Shown here piece by piece: positions 48,059 through 56,846 of a stretch of DNA of 64,000 nt. Every line of letters begins with the position of its first letter. Position 1 is the first letter of the stretch. A model generated the notes under the pieces. It was not told the DNA's origin. It searched no databases and was given only the letters and a program-made list of their open reading frames with translations. Location of the stretch: NCBI GenBank assembly GCA_022844125.1, contig JALHMI010000002.1, positions 1 through 64,000 of the forward strand. The letters are read 5' to 3'. A program made the position numbers and the translations under genes. The stretch is from Pirellulales bacterium (GTDB lineage: Bacteria; Planctomycetota; Planctomycetia; Pirellulales; PALSA-1355).

Positions 48059-49261
48059 TTACGACCCGAGAAAGTACGGCATTAGTTTCCAGCCATCGGC
48101 GAATGCGAGTTGCGACTGGCCTGCGGTCGTTTCGTCGTATGTGGTGAACTGGTCGACGCTAATGCCGGAGCCGGCCAGGGCGAACGGCACAAAGCCGTGG
48201 CTATGCGTTTTCGTGCGCAGTGGCGTCGGGTGGTCAGGCGTCACCAGGATGCGATAGTCGCCGCGGTCACGGAGTGCGGCATGGATTGGGGCGACGATGT
48301 GCCGGTCGATCTCTTCCAGCGCTTTGATCTTGGCCTCGGTGTTGCCTTCGTGTGAGGCCTCGTCCGTGGCTTCGACATGCACGGTCACGAGGTCCACTTC
48401 GTCGAGCGCATTGATGGCGTAGCGCCCCTTGGCGGCGTAGTCAGTATCGAGATAACCGGTCGCGCCGGGGACTTCGATCCGTCGCCATCCCATCAAAGCC
48501 GCCAGCCCGCGGAGCAGATCGACTGCCGTGATCATCGCACCGCTCTTGCCAAAGGTTTCCTGAAATGACGGCAGCGCGGGCGCTCGACCCTGGCCCCAGA
48601 GCCAGACGTTCGTAGCGGGCAAACGGCCGGCGGCCCTACGGCGGACGTTCACGGGGTGATCGGCGAAGATCGCCACGCTCTCGCTCATGAGTTGATTGAG
48701 TAGCGCGCTACCAGGCCCGCGCGGGTAGTCGTCGAGCACCGACTTGTCGGTCAGGTCGTGTGGCGGCGTGGCCCGCGTGTCGCTAGTAAACGGTGGGGCG
48801 TCATCGCCGCCGCGATAGATCAAGAGGTTGCGGTAGCTGACGCCGGGCACGAACTCCAGTTCAGGTCGTGCGAGGCGCTCGCTGAGCGTGGTCAGTAGTT
48901 CGCGGGACTCTTCGGTCGAGATGTGATCGGCCGTGAAGTCGCGCATTGTCTGGTTTTCGATCGTCACCAGGTTGCAGCGGATCGCGCAGTCGTTCGCACC
49001 CAGCGGGATGCCCTGGGCAGCGGCTTCGAGCGGCGCGCGGCCGGTGAAGAAGCGGTTGGGATCGTAGCCCAGAAGGCTGAGGTTCGCGACGTCCGACCCG
49101 GCCGGCAGATGCGGCGGGACGTGATTCGCACGGCCGACGACGCCGGTGGCTGCGATCGCGTCCATGGCCGGAATGTTGGCGGCCTCGAGCGGCGATTTGC
49201 CGCCGAGCGACTCTTGCGGCTCGTCGGCGCAACCGTCGGGAATGATGAGCACGTATTTCAT
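48059..49261 (-). CDS. iPGM-superfamily protein, proposed homoserine kinase (TIGR02535 type)
   Basis: A 400-residue member of the archaeal-type cofactor-independent phosphoglycerate mutase family (ApgM): KYVLIIPDGCADEP, GSDVANLSLLGYDPNRFFTGR, FGKSGAMITAVDLLRGLA and VTPDHPTPLRTKTH give the metal and phosphate sites. The alkaline-phosphatase-like metal residues are all present. A subgroup next to threonine genes has been proposed to be a substitute homoserine kinase. Here it lies between homoserine dehydrogenase and aspartate kinase, 49 and 65 bases from them, and no GHMP-type thrB is present, which favours that reading over glycolysis. Confidence 0.85.
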   Translation of the reverse strand: MKYVLIIPDGCADEPQESLGGKSPLEAANIPAMDAIAATGVVGRANHVPPHLPAGSDVANLSLLGYDPNRFFTGRAPLEAAAQGIPLGANDCAIRCNLVTIENQTMRDFTADHISTEESRELLTTLSERLARPELEFVPGVSYRNLLIYRGGDDAPPFTSDTRATPPHDLTDKSVLDDYPRGPGSALLNQLMSESVAIFADHPVNVRRRAAGRLPATNVWLWGQGRAPALPSFQETFGKSGAMITAVDLLRGLAALMGWRRIEVPGATGYLDTDYAAKGRYAINALDEVDLVTVHVEATDEASHEGNTEAKIKALEEIDRHIVAPIHAALRDRGDYRILVTPDHPTPLRTKTHSHGFVPFALAGSGISVDQFTTYDETTAGQSQLAFADGWKLMPYFLGS

Positions 49262-49310
49262 GAGTTGTTTTCCGCGTCCGCTGAGTGTGGTTGCGGACGC
49301 TAGTGAGTCG

Positions 49311-50603
49311 CTAGTTGTAAACGCGCATCCGTACGCTGGGACCGCGTTTGAACGCCACCCGTTCGATGGCGGCCAGTGCGCGGCTCACGGCCCCTTCGGT
49401 CGTATTGTGAGTCATGATCACCAGTGGAACAACGCCGGCGGCTTCGTCTTCGTGCTGGATGACCGAGGCGATCGAAATATCTTGCTTGCCGAGCAGGCCG
49501 GCGATTTCGGCCAGCACCGACGGTTGATCGGCCACATGAAACCGCAAGTAGTAACGGCCGGCGACGTTCTGAAAATCGCTGATTGGCACGCGAGGGGCGG
49601 TGGCGCTCCACATTTCGAGTGTGCGAAAAGTGATGGCAGCACGACCGACGGCCATGTCGATCAGATCGGCGACGACGGCGGACGCGGTCGGCATCTGGCC
49701 TGCGCCCAGGCCGCTGAAGAACACCCGGCCGACCGAATCGCCCACGACGCTCACGGCGTTGTAAGCTCCGCGAACTTCTGCGAGCGGTGTTCCCAGCTTG
49801 ACGAGGGTTGGCGAAACGTGCAGTTCCAGGCCGGCAGCGGTGAGTTGCGCAACGGCTAGCAGCTTGATCCGATAGCCGAGCTCTTTGGCATAGCGCATGT
49901 CGGCCAGATCGAGCGTATCGATTCCGGCGCGAGAGATCTTCTCCCAATCAGCGTGCGCGCCAAATGCGAGATGGGCCAGGATCGCCAGCTTTTGGGCCGC
50001 GTCGCTGCCGTCGACGTCCATGGTGGGATCGGCTTCGGCGTAGCCTAAACGTTGGGCATCGGCCACAGCGTCCGCATAGCTCGCGCCGTGGGCTTCCATC
50101 TGCGTGAGGATATAATTGCTCGTGCCATTCAGAATCGCGTGGATCGATTGAATCTGGTTGGCCGACAGGCACTGGCTCAGATTGGCAATGATCGGGATCC
50201 CACCGGCAACGGCTGCTTCGAAGGCGATTGAGCGGCCGAGTTCTCTTGCGCGGGCAAACAACTCTTCGCCGTGAGCGGCTAGGAGGGCCTTGTTGGCGGT
50301 GACGATGTCTTTGCCACTTTCGAGGACCTTGAGCGCGATGGTCCGCGCTGGCTCGACGCCACCCATTAGCAGCGCCACGACCTGCGTGTCTTTGTCAGCG
50401 GTGATCCGGCTCAGGTCGGTGGAAACGAGGCCCGCCGGCAATCTAACGTCGCGCGGCTTCTTCAGGTCCTGGACCACGACCTGACGAAGCACCAGCCGCC
50501 GGCCGGCATGACGGGCCAACCGATCTGCGTTTTCCATGAGGAGCCGCGCTACGCCGCTGCCGACGGTCCCCAGCCCGATGAGCGCTACGTTGGTATCTGC
50601 CAT
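49311..50603 (-). CDS. hom: Homoserine dehydrogenase
   Basis: A 430-residue NAD(P)-dependent enzyme reducing aspartate semialdehyde to homoserine. VALIGLGTVGSGVARLL is the nucleotide fold, GTSNYILTQMEAHG the substrate region, and ADPTMDVDGSDAAQKLAILA holds the catalytic Lys. A C-terminal ACT domain (FHVADQPSVLAEIAGLLG) supports feedback control. The ATG at 50603 is chosen over 50639 because the latter lies inside the predicted -10 box and the conserved protein begins right after 50603. It heads a three-gene unit. Confidence 0.95.
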   Translation of the reverse strand: MADTNVALIGLGTVGSGVARLLMENADRLARHAGRRLVLRQVVVQDLKKPRDVRLPAGLVSTDLSRITADKDTQVVALLMGGVEPARTIALKVLESGKDIVTANKALLAAHGEELFARARELGRSIAFEAAVAGGIPIIANLSQCLSANQIQSIHAILNGTSNYILTQMEAHGASYADAVADAQRLGYAEADPTMDVDGSDAAQKLAILAHLAFGAHADWEKISRAGIDTLDLADMRYAKELGYRIKLLAVAQLTAAGLELHVSPTLVKLGTPLAEVRGAYNAVSVVGDSVGRVFFSGLGAGQMPTASAVVADLIDMAVGRAAITFRTLEMWSATAPRVPISDFQNVAGRYYLRFHVADQPSVLAEIAGLLGKQDISIASVIQHEDEAAGVVPLVIMTHNTTEGAVSRALAAIERVAFKRGPSVRMRVYN

Positions 50604-50637
50604 GGATTTGGATCGCGCGAAGTGAAAAGAATCAGTC

Positions 50638-50667
50638 ATGGTAGGTCGACCCGGCGGCCGTCGTCAA
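50638..50667 (-). promoter_or_regulatory. Sigma70-like promoter of the hom operon
   Basis: On the minus strand TTGACG (50667-50662) and TACCAT (50643-50638) are 18 bases apart. Transcription would start near 50631, leaving a leader of about 28 bases before the ATG at 50603. This also argues against the in-frame ATG at 50639 as start. Confidence 0.5.
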
Positions 50668-50855
50668 GCGGGCGCCGGAACTACACTGAGCCAGGAGTCG
50701 ATGGTCTGGCTGGCGTGTCTCACAAATCCCAACTGGTTTTCCGCAGGCGATTCTCCTTCCCAATCGAATTGCGGCCGAGCCGACGCAAGTTCGAAGCAGC
50801 CGGCAGGCGGTATCCTCTAACGGCGACCAAACGTATAAGTCAGGGAACTACGGCA

Positions 50856-51239
50856 ATGCGGACGAATCCGATGGGGGCTTTGTGCCTGGCGACGATCCTG
50901 CTAGGTGGCGCCGACGGCGCTGGCCGGTGGCGGGCGAGGACACCATCATGGTGGAGTGGGCGGTGGCAGCTTTTGGCGCGCGAGCGTCAACTTCGGGCCC
51001 GGCTGGGGCGGCGGGTGTCCGGTCTATCGCCCTTGTTACGCACCTTATTGTTATGCGCGCCGGCGTACTACTACCCCGCCGCGGTGTATGTTGCGCCCGT
51101 TGTCGCCGCGCCTGCGGTTGCGGCTCCTGCACCGGCGCCGGCTCCCGTATACGCTGCGCCGGTCGTGATTCCGGCGCCCGTCATAATCGCGCCCCCGCCG
51201 ATGGTTCCGTCGTTTTCGTGCTCGATCGGCGGAAGGTAA
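50856..51239 (+). pseudogene. Gly/His/Tyr/Ala-rich secreted protein gene with two compensating frameshifts
   Basis: The start ATG at 50856 encodes a signal peptide (MRTNPMGALCLATILL) that continues naturally only if one base near 50904 is skipped (then VAPTALAGGG, a good cleavage site, and a Gly/His-rich part HHHGGVGGGSFW...CPVYRPCYAPYCYA). Near 51055 one base is missing and the original frame returns with APAYYYPAAVYVAPVV and a Pro/Ala/Val tail ending at TAA 51237-51239. The uncorrected middle is Arg-rich shadow. The intact protein would have about 127 residues. Real decay or assembly error are both possible. Confidence 0.6.
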
Positions 51240-51244
51240 CGTCG

Positions 51245-51946
51245 CTATCTCAGCAGCCACCACGCGAGCGCGATCAGCACACCGGCAGCGAGCGCAACTT
51301 TTCCGGCGCGAATCCAATTGCCGAACAAGCGCTCGCGGGCGAGCTTCTTCAGCGTGTCCTTTCCCTCGTTAAGATGCGGGAATGGAACGCCCGGGGGGAC
51401 CTCGCACCCCAGGAACTTGCAGAGCGGATCCCAGCCGTCTTGCACGCGAAAAACGAGCAGCCGATCGGCCGGCACATGGTCTTGTACTTCGCGGTTGTGC
51501 CGCTCGAAGACCTCGATGCTGCGAGCGCGGTCGCGTGGATTGCCGAACACCTTCGGCAGCAGCGTATCGACGAACGCCAGGAAGCGGCGCGCTCGCGGAA
51601 TAAAGCGGAAAATGCGAAAGCTGTCGGTCGTGTTCTGCAAGGTCAGAAAGCTATCGAACCAGCGATTCGGTTCGCGCACGGTGAGGATCACCTTGGCATC
51701 AGGAAACTCGGCCATCAATTCGCGGTAGTAGGCACAGGCCGGGAAGTCGACCGTGGCCTGGAAATCCTGAAACAACCAGCGCCAGTTCATCGTCGCACGC
51801 TCATCGACCAGGGCGTGCCAGGCGTCGAGGTGCCCGTCGTGCTCGGTCACCTCCTTCATGTGGTAACAGCGGTAACCGAGAATCTCGAGCGCGCCCTGCA
51901 TCGACATGGTGCCGGTGCGCCCAAAGCCTGCGCCGATGACTTGCAT
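51245..51946 (-). CDS. Sulfotransferase-family protein with C-terminal membrane anchor
   Basis: A 233-residue protein. VIGAGFGRTGTMSMQGALEIL is the 5'-phosphosulfate loop of PAPS-dependent sulfotransferases, and KVILTVREPNRWFDS is the 3'-phosphate binding motif. RLLVFRVQDGWDPLCKFLG is the C-terminal part seen in the Sulfotransfer_4 group. The last 20 residues form a hydrophobic helix (VALAAGVLIALAWWLLR), an anchor to the inner membrane. Acceptor unknown. It converges with the frameshifted gene, with only 5 bases between. Confidence 0.85.
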   Translation of the reverse strand: MQVIGAGFGRTGTMSMQGALEILGYRCYHMKEVTEHDGHLDAWHALVDERATMNWRWLFQDFQATVDFPACAYYRELMAEFPDAKVILTVREPNRWFDSFLTLQNTTDSFRIFRFIPRARRFLAFVDTLLPKVFGNPRDRARSIEVFERHNREVQDHVPADRLLVFRVQDGWDPLCKFLGCEVPPGVPFPHLNEGKDTLKKLARERLFGNWIRAGKVALAAGVLIALAWWLLR

Positions 51947-52091
51947 GGTTTGCTCCGCCTAAAGACAAGGCCGCGTAGGACGGTTCCTTCGCACCCATCC
52001 TAACGATGGGCTGCGAAGGTTGGCATCTCTGGTTGGGCAGCCGTATACTTACCGGCTGGGTCGCCACTCCACCGCCAAGAGTACCACCATC

Positions 52092-53423
52092 ATGCGCATG
52101 CTGCTATTCGTCGCCCTGGTTGCTTTTGTTCCGAGTGCCGTGCTGTCCGCTGACTTCGAGCTGGAGAAGCTCCACAACTGGCCGCAGTGGCGCGGGCCTC
52201 TGGCCAACGGCTTTGCCCCGCAAGCCGATCCGCCGATCAACTGGGGCCCCGCTTCGAACATCCGCTGGAAGGTGGCAGTGCCCGGCCAGGGCGAGTCGAC
52301 GCCGATCGTGTGGGGCGACCGGATCTTCATCACGACGGCAATCAAGACGGAACGCCAGGAAGAACAGCCGCCCGCCGAAGTTGCGGAAGCGCCGGGGGGC
52401 AATCCTTTCAACATTGAACGGCCGACGAATTACTACCAATTCGTCGCGCAGTGTTACGATCGCAAGGACGGCAAGCTGCTGTGGCAAAAGGTTGTCCAGG
52501 AAGCCGTTCCGCACGAGGGGCATCACAAGGATCACGGCTACGCTTCGCCGTCTCCGGTCACCGACGGCAAGTTCGTTTATATGTCGTTCGGCTCGCGCGG
52601 TATCTACTGCTTCGACATGGACGGAAACCTGCAGTGGGAACGCGACCTGGGCGACCTGAACATCTATCGCTTCTTTGGCGAAGCCACTTCGCCAACGTTG
52701 GAGGGCGACACGCTCCTGGTGAACTGGGACCACGAAGGAGACTCGTTCCTCTATGCGCTCGATGCTCGGACCGGCAAGACGAAGTGGCAGGTTCCGCGCG
52801 AGCCGGGTACGTCCTGGGCGACACCACTGGTGGTCAAACATGAGGGGCGCAAGCAGGTCGTCGTGAATTCGAACCAGAAGGCCGCGGCTTACGACTTCCA
52901 GACAGGCGACGTGATCTGGGAGTGCGGCGGCCAGACGCGGGCGATCATCCCCTGCCCCGTCACTTATGACGGCAAGGTGTTCCTGATGAGCGGGTATCCG
53001 GAGAGTGCGCTGTTCGCGGTGCCGCTGGATTCCAAGGGTGATATCACGGGAACGGACAAGATCGCCTGGTCGCGGATGAGCGACACGCCGTATTGCCCTT
53101 CGCCGGTGCTAGTGGGCGGGACCCTGTATTTCAACAAGTCGAACACCGCGATTTTGACGTCGCTCGATGCCAAGACCGGCAGTCCGCTGATCGAGAAGAA
53201 ACGACTGCCCGACATTCGCAACATTTACGCGTCGCCAGTGGCGGCCAAGGGGCGAATCTACTTCACCGACCGCGACGGCACGACGCTCGTGCTGGAAGAT
53301 GCGCCAGAGGTCAGGGTGCTGGCCACAAACAAGCTCGACGATCAGATCGACGCCTCGCCGGCCCTGGTGGGTGACGAGATCATTATGCGCAGCAAGACGC
53401 ATCTGTACTGCATTGGCAGGTGA
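52092..53423 (+). CDS. Exported PQQ-like beta-propeller protein
   Basis: A 443-residue protein with a signal peptide from the ATG at 52092, then WPQWRGPLANGFAP, a start shared by many planctomycete PQQ-repeat proteins. Propeller blades follow with repeats such as YDRKDGKLLWQK, DMDGNLQWERDLG, DARTGKTKWQVPRE and DAKTGSPL. The fold resembles BamB but the protein lacks a lipobox. It may be a scaffold or a quinoprotein-like enzyme; no catalytic Asp/Glu/Cys set was identified. GGCT TATACT lies in the upstream region near 52044. Confidence 0.85.
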   Translation: MRMLLFVALVAFVPSAVLSADFELEKLHNWPQWRGPLANGFAPQADPPINWGPASNIRWKVAVPGQGESTPIVWGDRIFITTAIKTERQEEQPPAEVAEAPGGNPFNIERPTNYYQFVAQCYDRKDGKLLWQKVVQEAVPHEGHHKDHGYASPSPVTDGKFVYMSFGSRGIYCFDMDGNLQWERDLGDLNIYRFFGEATSPTLEGDTLLVNWDHEGDSFLYALDARTGKTKWQVPREPGTSWATPLVVKHEGRKQVVVNSNQKAAAYDFQTGDVIWECGGQTRAIIPCPVTYDGKVFLMSGYPESALFAVPLDSKGDITGTDKIAWSRMSDTPYCPSPVLVGGTLYFNKSNTAILTSLDAKTGSPLIEKKRLPDIRNIYASPVAAKGRIYFTDRDGTTLVLEDAPEVRVLATNKLDDQIDASPALVGDEIIMRSKTHLYCIGR

Positions 53424-53498
53424 GCGGTTGCCGTGACCCGCGAATGTGACCGCAGTCGGCCAAAGACAAGACGCAACTTGCTGATCAAGGAGTGAACA

Positions 53499-53909
53499 TC
53501 AGGCCGGAGCGACTTTCGATTCGCCTGCCTCGGATTTAGTAATCAGCAGTGCGGCCGGGCATATCGATCGCGATGGCAACCGACGTAGCACGGGTTCGGC
53601 GGAACGTCGTTTTTGCAGCCTGCGCTGGACCTGGCAAGCCCTCGGGTTGCTTGACAGAGCTGGCGTCCTGGTTGTTACTTGGCCGATTGCCGGGAAAGTG
53701 GCCGATTCGCAGGAGAACAGGGCGAAGTCGTCGAGCACCATGCGGTACCGAACGGTGTTAACCGTGGTGGTCGTGAGGGCCGTGTTTTGAGAAAGCTGAC
53801 GTTGCATGCATCCGCACGTGAACACGGCCACTAGCGCAAGCAGCAGCACCGCGTGGAAAGTCCCCCGCGAGGCGAAGTAAGGGGAGTGCTGGCAGTGGCT
53901 TGCATGCAT
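53499..53909 (-). pseudogene. Truncated planctomycete lipoprotein gene
   Basis: The frame begins with a signal peptide and lipobox (VLLLALVAVFTCGC), then NTALTTTTVNTVRYRMVLDDFALF, a start I recognise from long planctomycete lipoproteins (usual form ...VxxxxYQQVLDNLAMF...). After that the sequence turns Arg/Pro-rich and stops at about 136 residues, where family members continue for several hundred. It looks like a broken or truncated copy. The ATG at 53909 is preferred to 53933. Confidence 0.45.
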
Positions 53910-53933
53910 GGGCTGGTAAACATTGTCGGTCAT

Positions 53934-54549
53934 ATCGACTGGTGCCGAGTCCGATGCGAGGTGAATATGGCTAAGGGGCCGATCATCCTGCGAGTCGAGG
54001 CCGGGTAGCGACCGCTACCCGCTGCCGTGTTTTTTTGAGAGATTGGGGCTTTCGCCGCGATCATTGTTCGACCGAACGTGTGACGTGGTGTTTGGTGTAC
54101 CGCTGCCGACCAGGTTGTCGGCAGATCGGTCAATTCGCAATTCGTTCGAAGCGAATTGTGCTTTTCCGTCGATCTTGGTCAGGCGTCGCCCAGACCGGAT
54201 TCCACCAGAATTTACTTTCGGTAAGCCGGTACAGTTCGCAGGTTTTCGAGCCGCTGGATTCAATTCGGTGGGACAGATCACTGAATTTACTCACAGGCGG
54301 TACCCGGTTTGCGATAACGCCCGCAGCACGACCACCCGCCTCCCTGCTTGGTCGGCGCCGCGAGTGTCTCTCACTTGTGGCCTTCGCTGTTGCGACGAAG
54401 TGTGGGCCGAGCGATTGTCGTCGGTCGGGATGCGCAGGCATCTGCCATGTGATTTCCGAAAGGACACGAAGCAGCAGCGGGTTGCATTCGGTCCTGGTAA
54501 CCTGCGTGCTGCAGACACGCAGACCACGAACGCCTCGAGGAGAAGCGAA
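53934..54549. other. Non-coding stretch with one terminator-like hairpin
   Basis: This 616-base gap separates the truncated lipoprotein from the DUF11 gene. It holds a hairpin with T-tract at 54003-54037 and a small inverted repeat (CAATTCG...CGAATTG, 54138-54158) next to a direct copy of CAATTCG at 54131. The plus frame is open from 54043 into the next gene but shows no domain and no ribosome site, so I treat it as upstream region. Confidence 0.45.
54003..54037 (+). terminator. Terminator-like hairpin
   Basis: GGGTAGCG and CGCTACCC are perfect arms with a two-base loop, followed after ten bases by seven T. No plus-strand gene ends close by, so the transcript it would stop is unclear; it may be the end of an eroded gene. 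Confidence 0.45.
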
Positions 54550-56313
54550 ATGGGCTACAAGATTCGAGAAAAATGGCTGTCGTGCACGACGATGGCAGCG
54601 TTGCTGGCCGGCAGTGCCTTGGCGATGGCGGAAGAGACGTCAGAGAATCGCGCGTCCGAGCACCGGACGGAGCAACTCACGCTCCCTGGCAGCGACAAAA
54701 TGCTGCGCGTTGAGATCGACTCTCCGAATGAAGTCCGAGTGGGCGACGACTACAAGTACGAAGTGCGAGTTACGAACCTGACCGACGACTTCGTGCTGCA
54801 CGATGTCATCCTGGAACAAGAAGTATCGGACGATTTCACGATTGAGTCTGCCAAGCTCAATCGCGACGAACAAGGCAAAACAGACAAGCAGAACCGCGAC
54901 GGTAAAAACGGCAATTCCGGTGATAAGAGCGGTGACTCCGCAGATGGTGCAGGCCAAGCCGCCTCGTCAGAAAACCAGAATCGCAAGCGCTGGACCATCA
55001 AGAAGCTTGAGCCCGGCCAGACCCGCACGATCGAGGTTACGGCCTCAAGTGACAAAGAGGGCGCCAGCGGCGCCTGCCTGGCGATTAAATCGTTCACGCC
55101 GGCCGTTTGCCTCTCGACCAAATTTGTCGAACCCGACCTGGAACTGATCAAGAGGGCGCCTGAGCAGGCAGGCGTCTGCGAAGAGATCGAATTCGAGTAT
55201 TTCGTCAAGAACAAGGGGACTGGCCCCACGGGCAAGCTCACCATTCGCGATCCGCTGGCGAAGGGACTGCGAACGGCCGCCGGTGATGAGCAGCTTGAGT
55301 TTTCGATCGACAAGCTAGAGCCCGACGAAACTCGCAAGTTCGTCGCCGCCATCCACGCGGAGAAGGCCGGCGAGTACGCGAGTCGTGCCATCGTAAGTGA
55401 AGAGGATGGTCGGGAAACCCGCTCGCGGGCTGCAACGACTGAAATTCGCCAGGCGGAATTAGCTGTCGCGATCGATGGTCCGGGCACGGAATACTACGGA
55501 CGCCCCCTGGGCTACACAGTCCGCGTCTCGAACAACGGCAATGCGCCCGCGACGAATGCCGGGTTGAAAATGCACTTGCCTGAGTCGGCAGCAATTGTTT
55601 CGGTGGGTGAGGTGCGCGACTCGAAGCAAGCGGTAGCGAAGTCGGGCGACGACGATTCCGCGGAAGCGATACCAACATTGGCCCGCCAAGAGAGCTCCCA
55701 ATCTCGCACCGATGAGGCCGAGCGGCGCACAGCGGATCGTGAAGACGACGAGCAGGTCAGTACTCGCGATTGGGACTTGGGCACCCTCAAGCCCGGCGAA
55801 ACCAAGGAGGTGCGAGTGACGCTGCGCGGGCGCGAGGCCGGCGACATCAAAGCCAAGGCAATCGCACACTACGTGTGCGCCCGCGGTGACGATCAGGCGA
55901 AGGTCACCACGGTTGCCACAACCACCACGGAAATCATCTCGCTTCCGGCGCTGATGGTGGCCGTTGTCGATGAAGCCGATCCGGTCGAGGTCGACGACAT
56001 GGTGACCTACACAATCCTCGTGGAAAACCAAGGCACGGCGGCTGATAAAAACGTGAAGATCGAAGTCGAGCTGCCCGAAGAGCTCAAGTTCGAGAAAGCG
56101 ACTGGCGAAACCGAAGCCAAAGCCGATGGCAACAAGCTGCAATTCGAGGCTATCGACAAGCTGAATGCTGGCGAGCGCGCGCAGTGGAAGGTGCGCGCCC
56201 AGGCCCGCAAGAAAGGGGACGTCCGATTCCGTGTGGCGCTGACCAGTGAAAGCCAGGAGCAGCGCAGTATCAGTGAGGAACCGACTCGACTGTTCGACGC
56301 TTCGGACGAGTAA
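54550..56313 (+). CDS. Exported protein with repeated DUF11/CARDB-like domains
   Basis: A 587-residue protein from the ATG at 54550, with GAGGAGAAG upstream. The signal peptide is cleaved near ALAMA (residue about 26). Several Ig-like repeats follow, each with the pattern EVRVGDDYKYEVRVTNLTD, FEYFVKNKGTGPTGKLTIRD, LGYTVRVSNNGNAPATNA and MVTYTILVENQGTAADKNV, typical of DUF11 or CARDB domains in cell-surface proteins. Between them are acidic, Lys/Asp-rich linkers. A scaffold or envelope role is likely. A small lipoprotein gene follows after 38 bases. Confidence 0.82.
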   Translation: MGYKIREKWLSCTTMAALLAGSALAMAEETSENRASEHRTEQLTLPGSDKMLRVEIDSPNEVRVGDDYKYEVRVTNLTDDFVLHDVILEQEVSDDFTIESAKLNRDEQGKTDKQNRDGKNGNSGDKSGDSADGAGQAASSENQNRKRWTIKKLEPGQTRTIEVTASSDKEGASGACLAIKSFTPAVCLSTKFVEPDLELIKRAPEQAGVCEEIEFEYFVKNKGTGPTGKLTIRDPLAKGLRTAAGDEQLEFSIDKLEPDETRKFVAAIHAEKAGEYASRAIVSEEDGRETRSRAATTEIRQAELAVAIDGPGTEYYGRPLGYTVRVSNNGNAPATNAGLKMHLPESAAIVSVGEVRDSKQAVAKSGDDDSAEAIPTLARQESSQSRTDEAERRTADREDDEQVSTRDWDLGTLKPGETKEVRVTLRGREAGDIKAKAIAHYVCARGDDQAKVTTVATTTTEIISLPALMVAVVDEADPVEVDDMVTYTILVENQGTAADKNVKIEVELPEELKFEKATGETEAKADGNKLQFEAIDKLNAGERAQWKVRAQARKKGDVRFRVALTSESQEQRSISEEPTRLFDASDE

Positions 56314-56351
56314 ATCAGCATCAACTTCAGACTTTGAATAGGAAGACTGTC

Positions 56352-56627
56352 ATGAGATACCTGATCGGACTAATGGGGTGCCTGGTTATCGGCCTGGCGC
56401 TGGGTTGTGATGCCGGGGATTTGGAGCGAGTTCCACCCGGTGGAGAGGCTCCGATGGGGCAAAATGAACCCGCCGCCAAACCGGCGCCGCACATCGAACC
56501 GACACCCTCGCCGTATACGACTTCCCCGGACGCAGGAGGTCGTTCGGCGACCACTCCTGAGGAAGATCAACGGACCATTGCACCTGCTGTTACCGAGGAG
56601 CCGGCGACTGACTTACCAAAGGAGTAA
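56352..56627 (+). CDS. Small Pro/Ala-rich lipoprotein
   Basis: A 91-residue product from the ATG at 56352, preceded by AGGAAG. MRYLIGLMGCLVIGLALGC is a signal with lipobox LALGC. The mature part of about 70 residues is rich in Pro, Ala, Glu and Thr and is probably disordered. It lies 38 bases after the DUF11 gene and is likely co-transcribed, possibly as its lipid-anchored partner. Confidence 0.65.
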   Translation: MRYLIGLMGCLVIGLALGCDAGDLERVPPGGEAPMGQNEPAAKPAPHIEPTPSPYTTSPDAGGRSATTPEEDQRTIAPAVTEEPATDLPKE

Positions 56628-56846
56628 GGGCGCCGGCAACTCTGCGATGTGGCATCCGTTGAAGAGTCTGATCCTGGCGGGGTCGGAAGGGGCAGAGTCC
56701 CATCCGACCTCGCCTCTTTCGATGAGGCCGGCCAATCGCTACTTGGAGCGCTCCTGCAAGTGATCTAATATGGGGCCGCCTCGCGAGGTGTGTTGCGATT
56801 GCTGAAATCCCAGTGCTGAAATCCCGGTTGGTTCTGGTAGCAAACC

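Noticed and set aside
54043-54549. In-frame 169-codon extension upstream of the DUF11 gene
   Set aside because: No domain, no ribosome site at its start, and a clear signal peptide begins at 54550.
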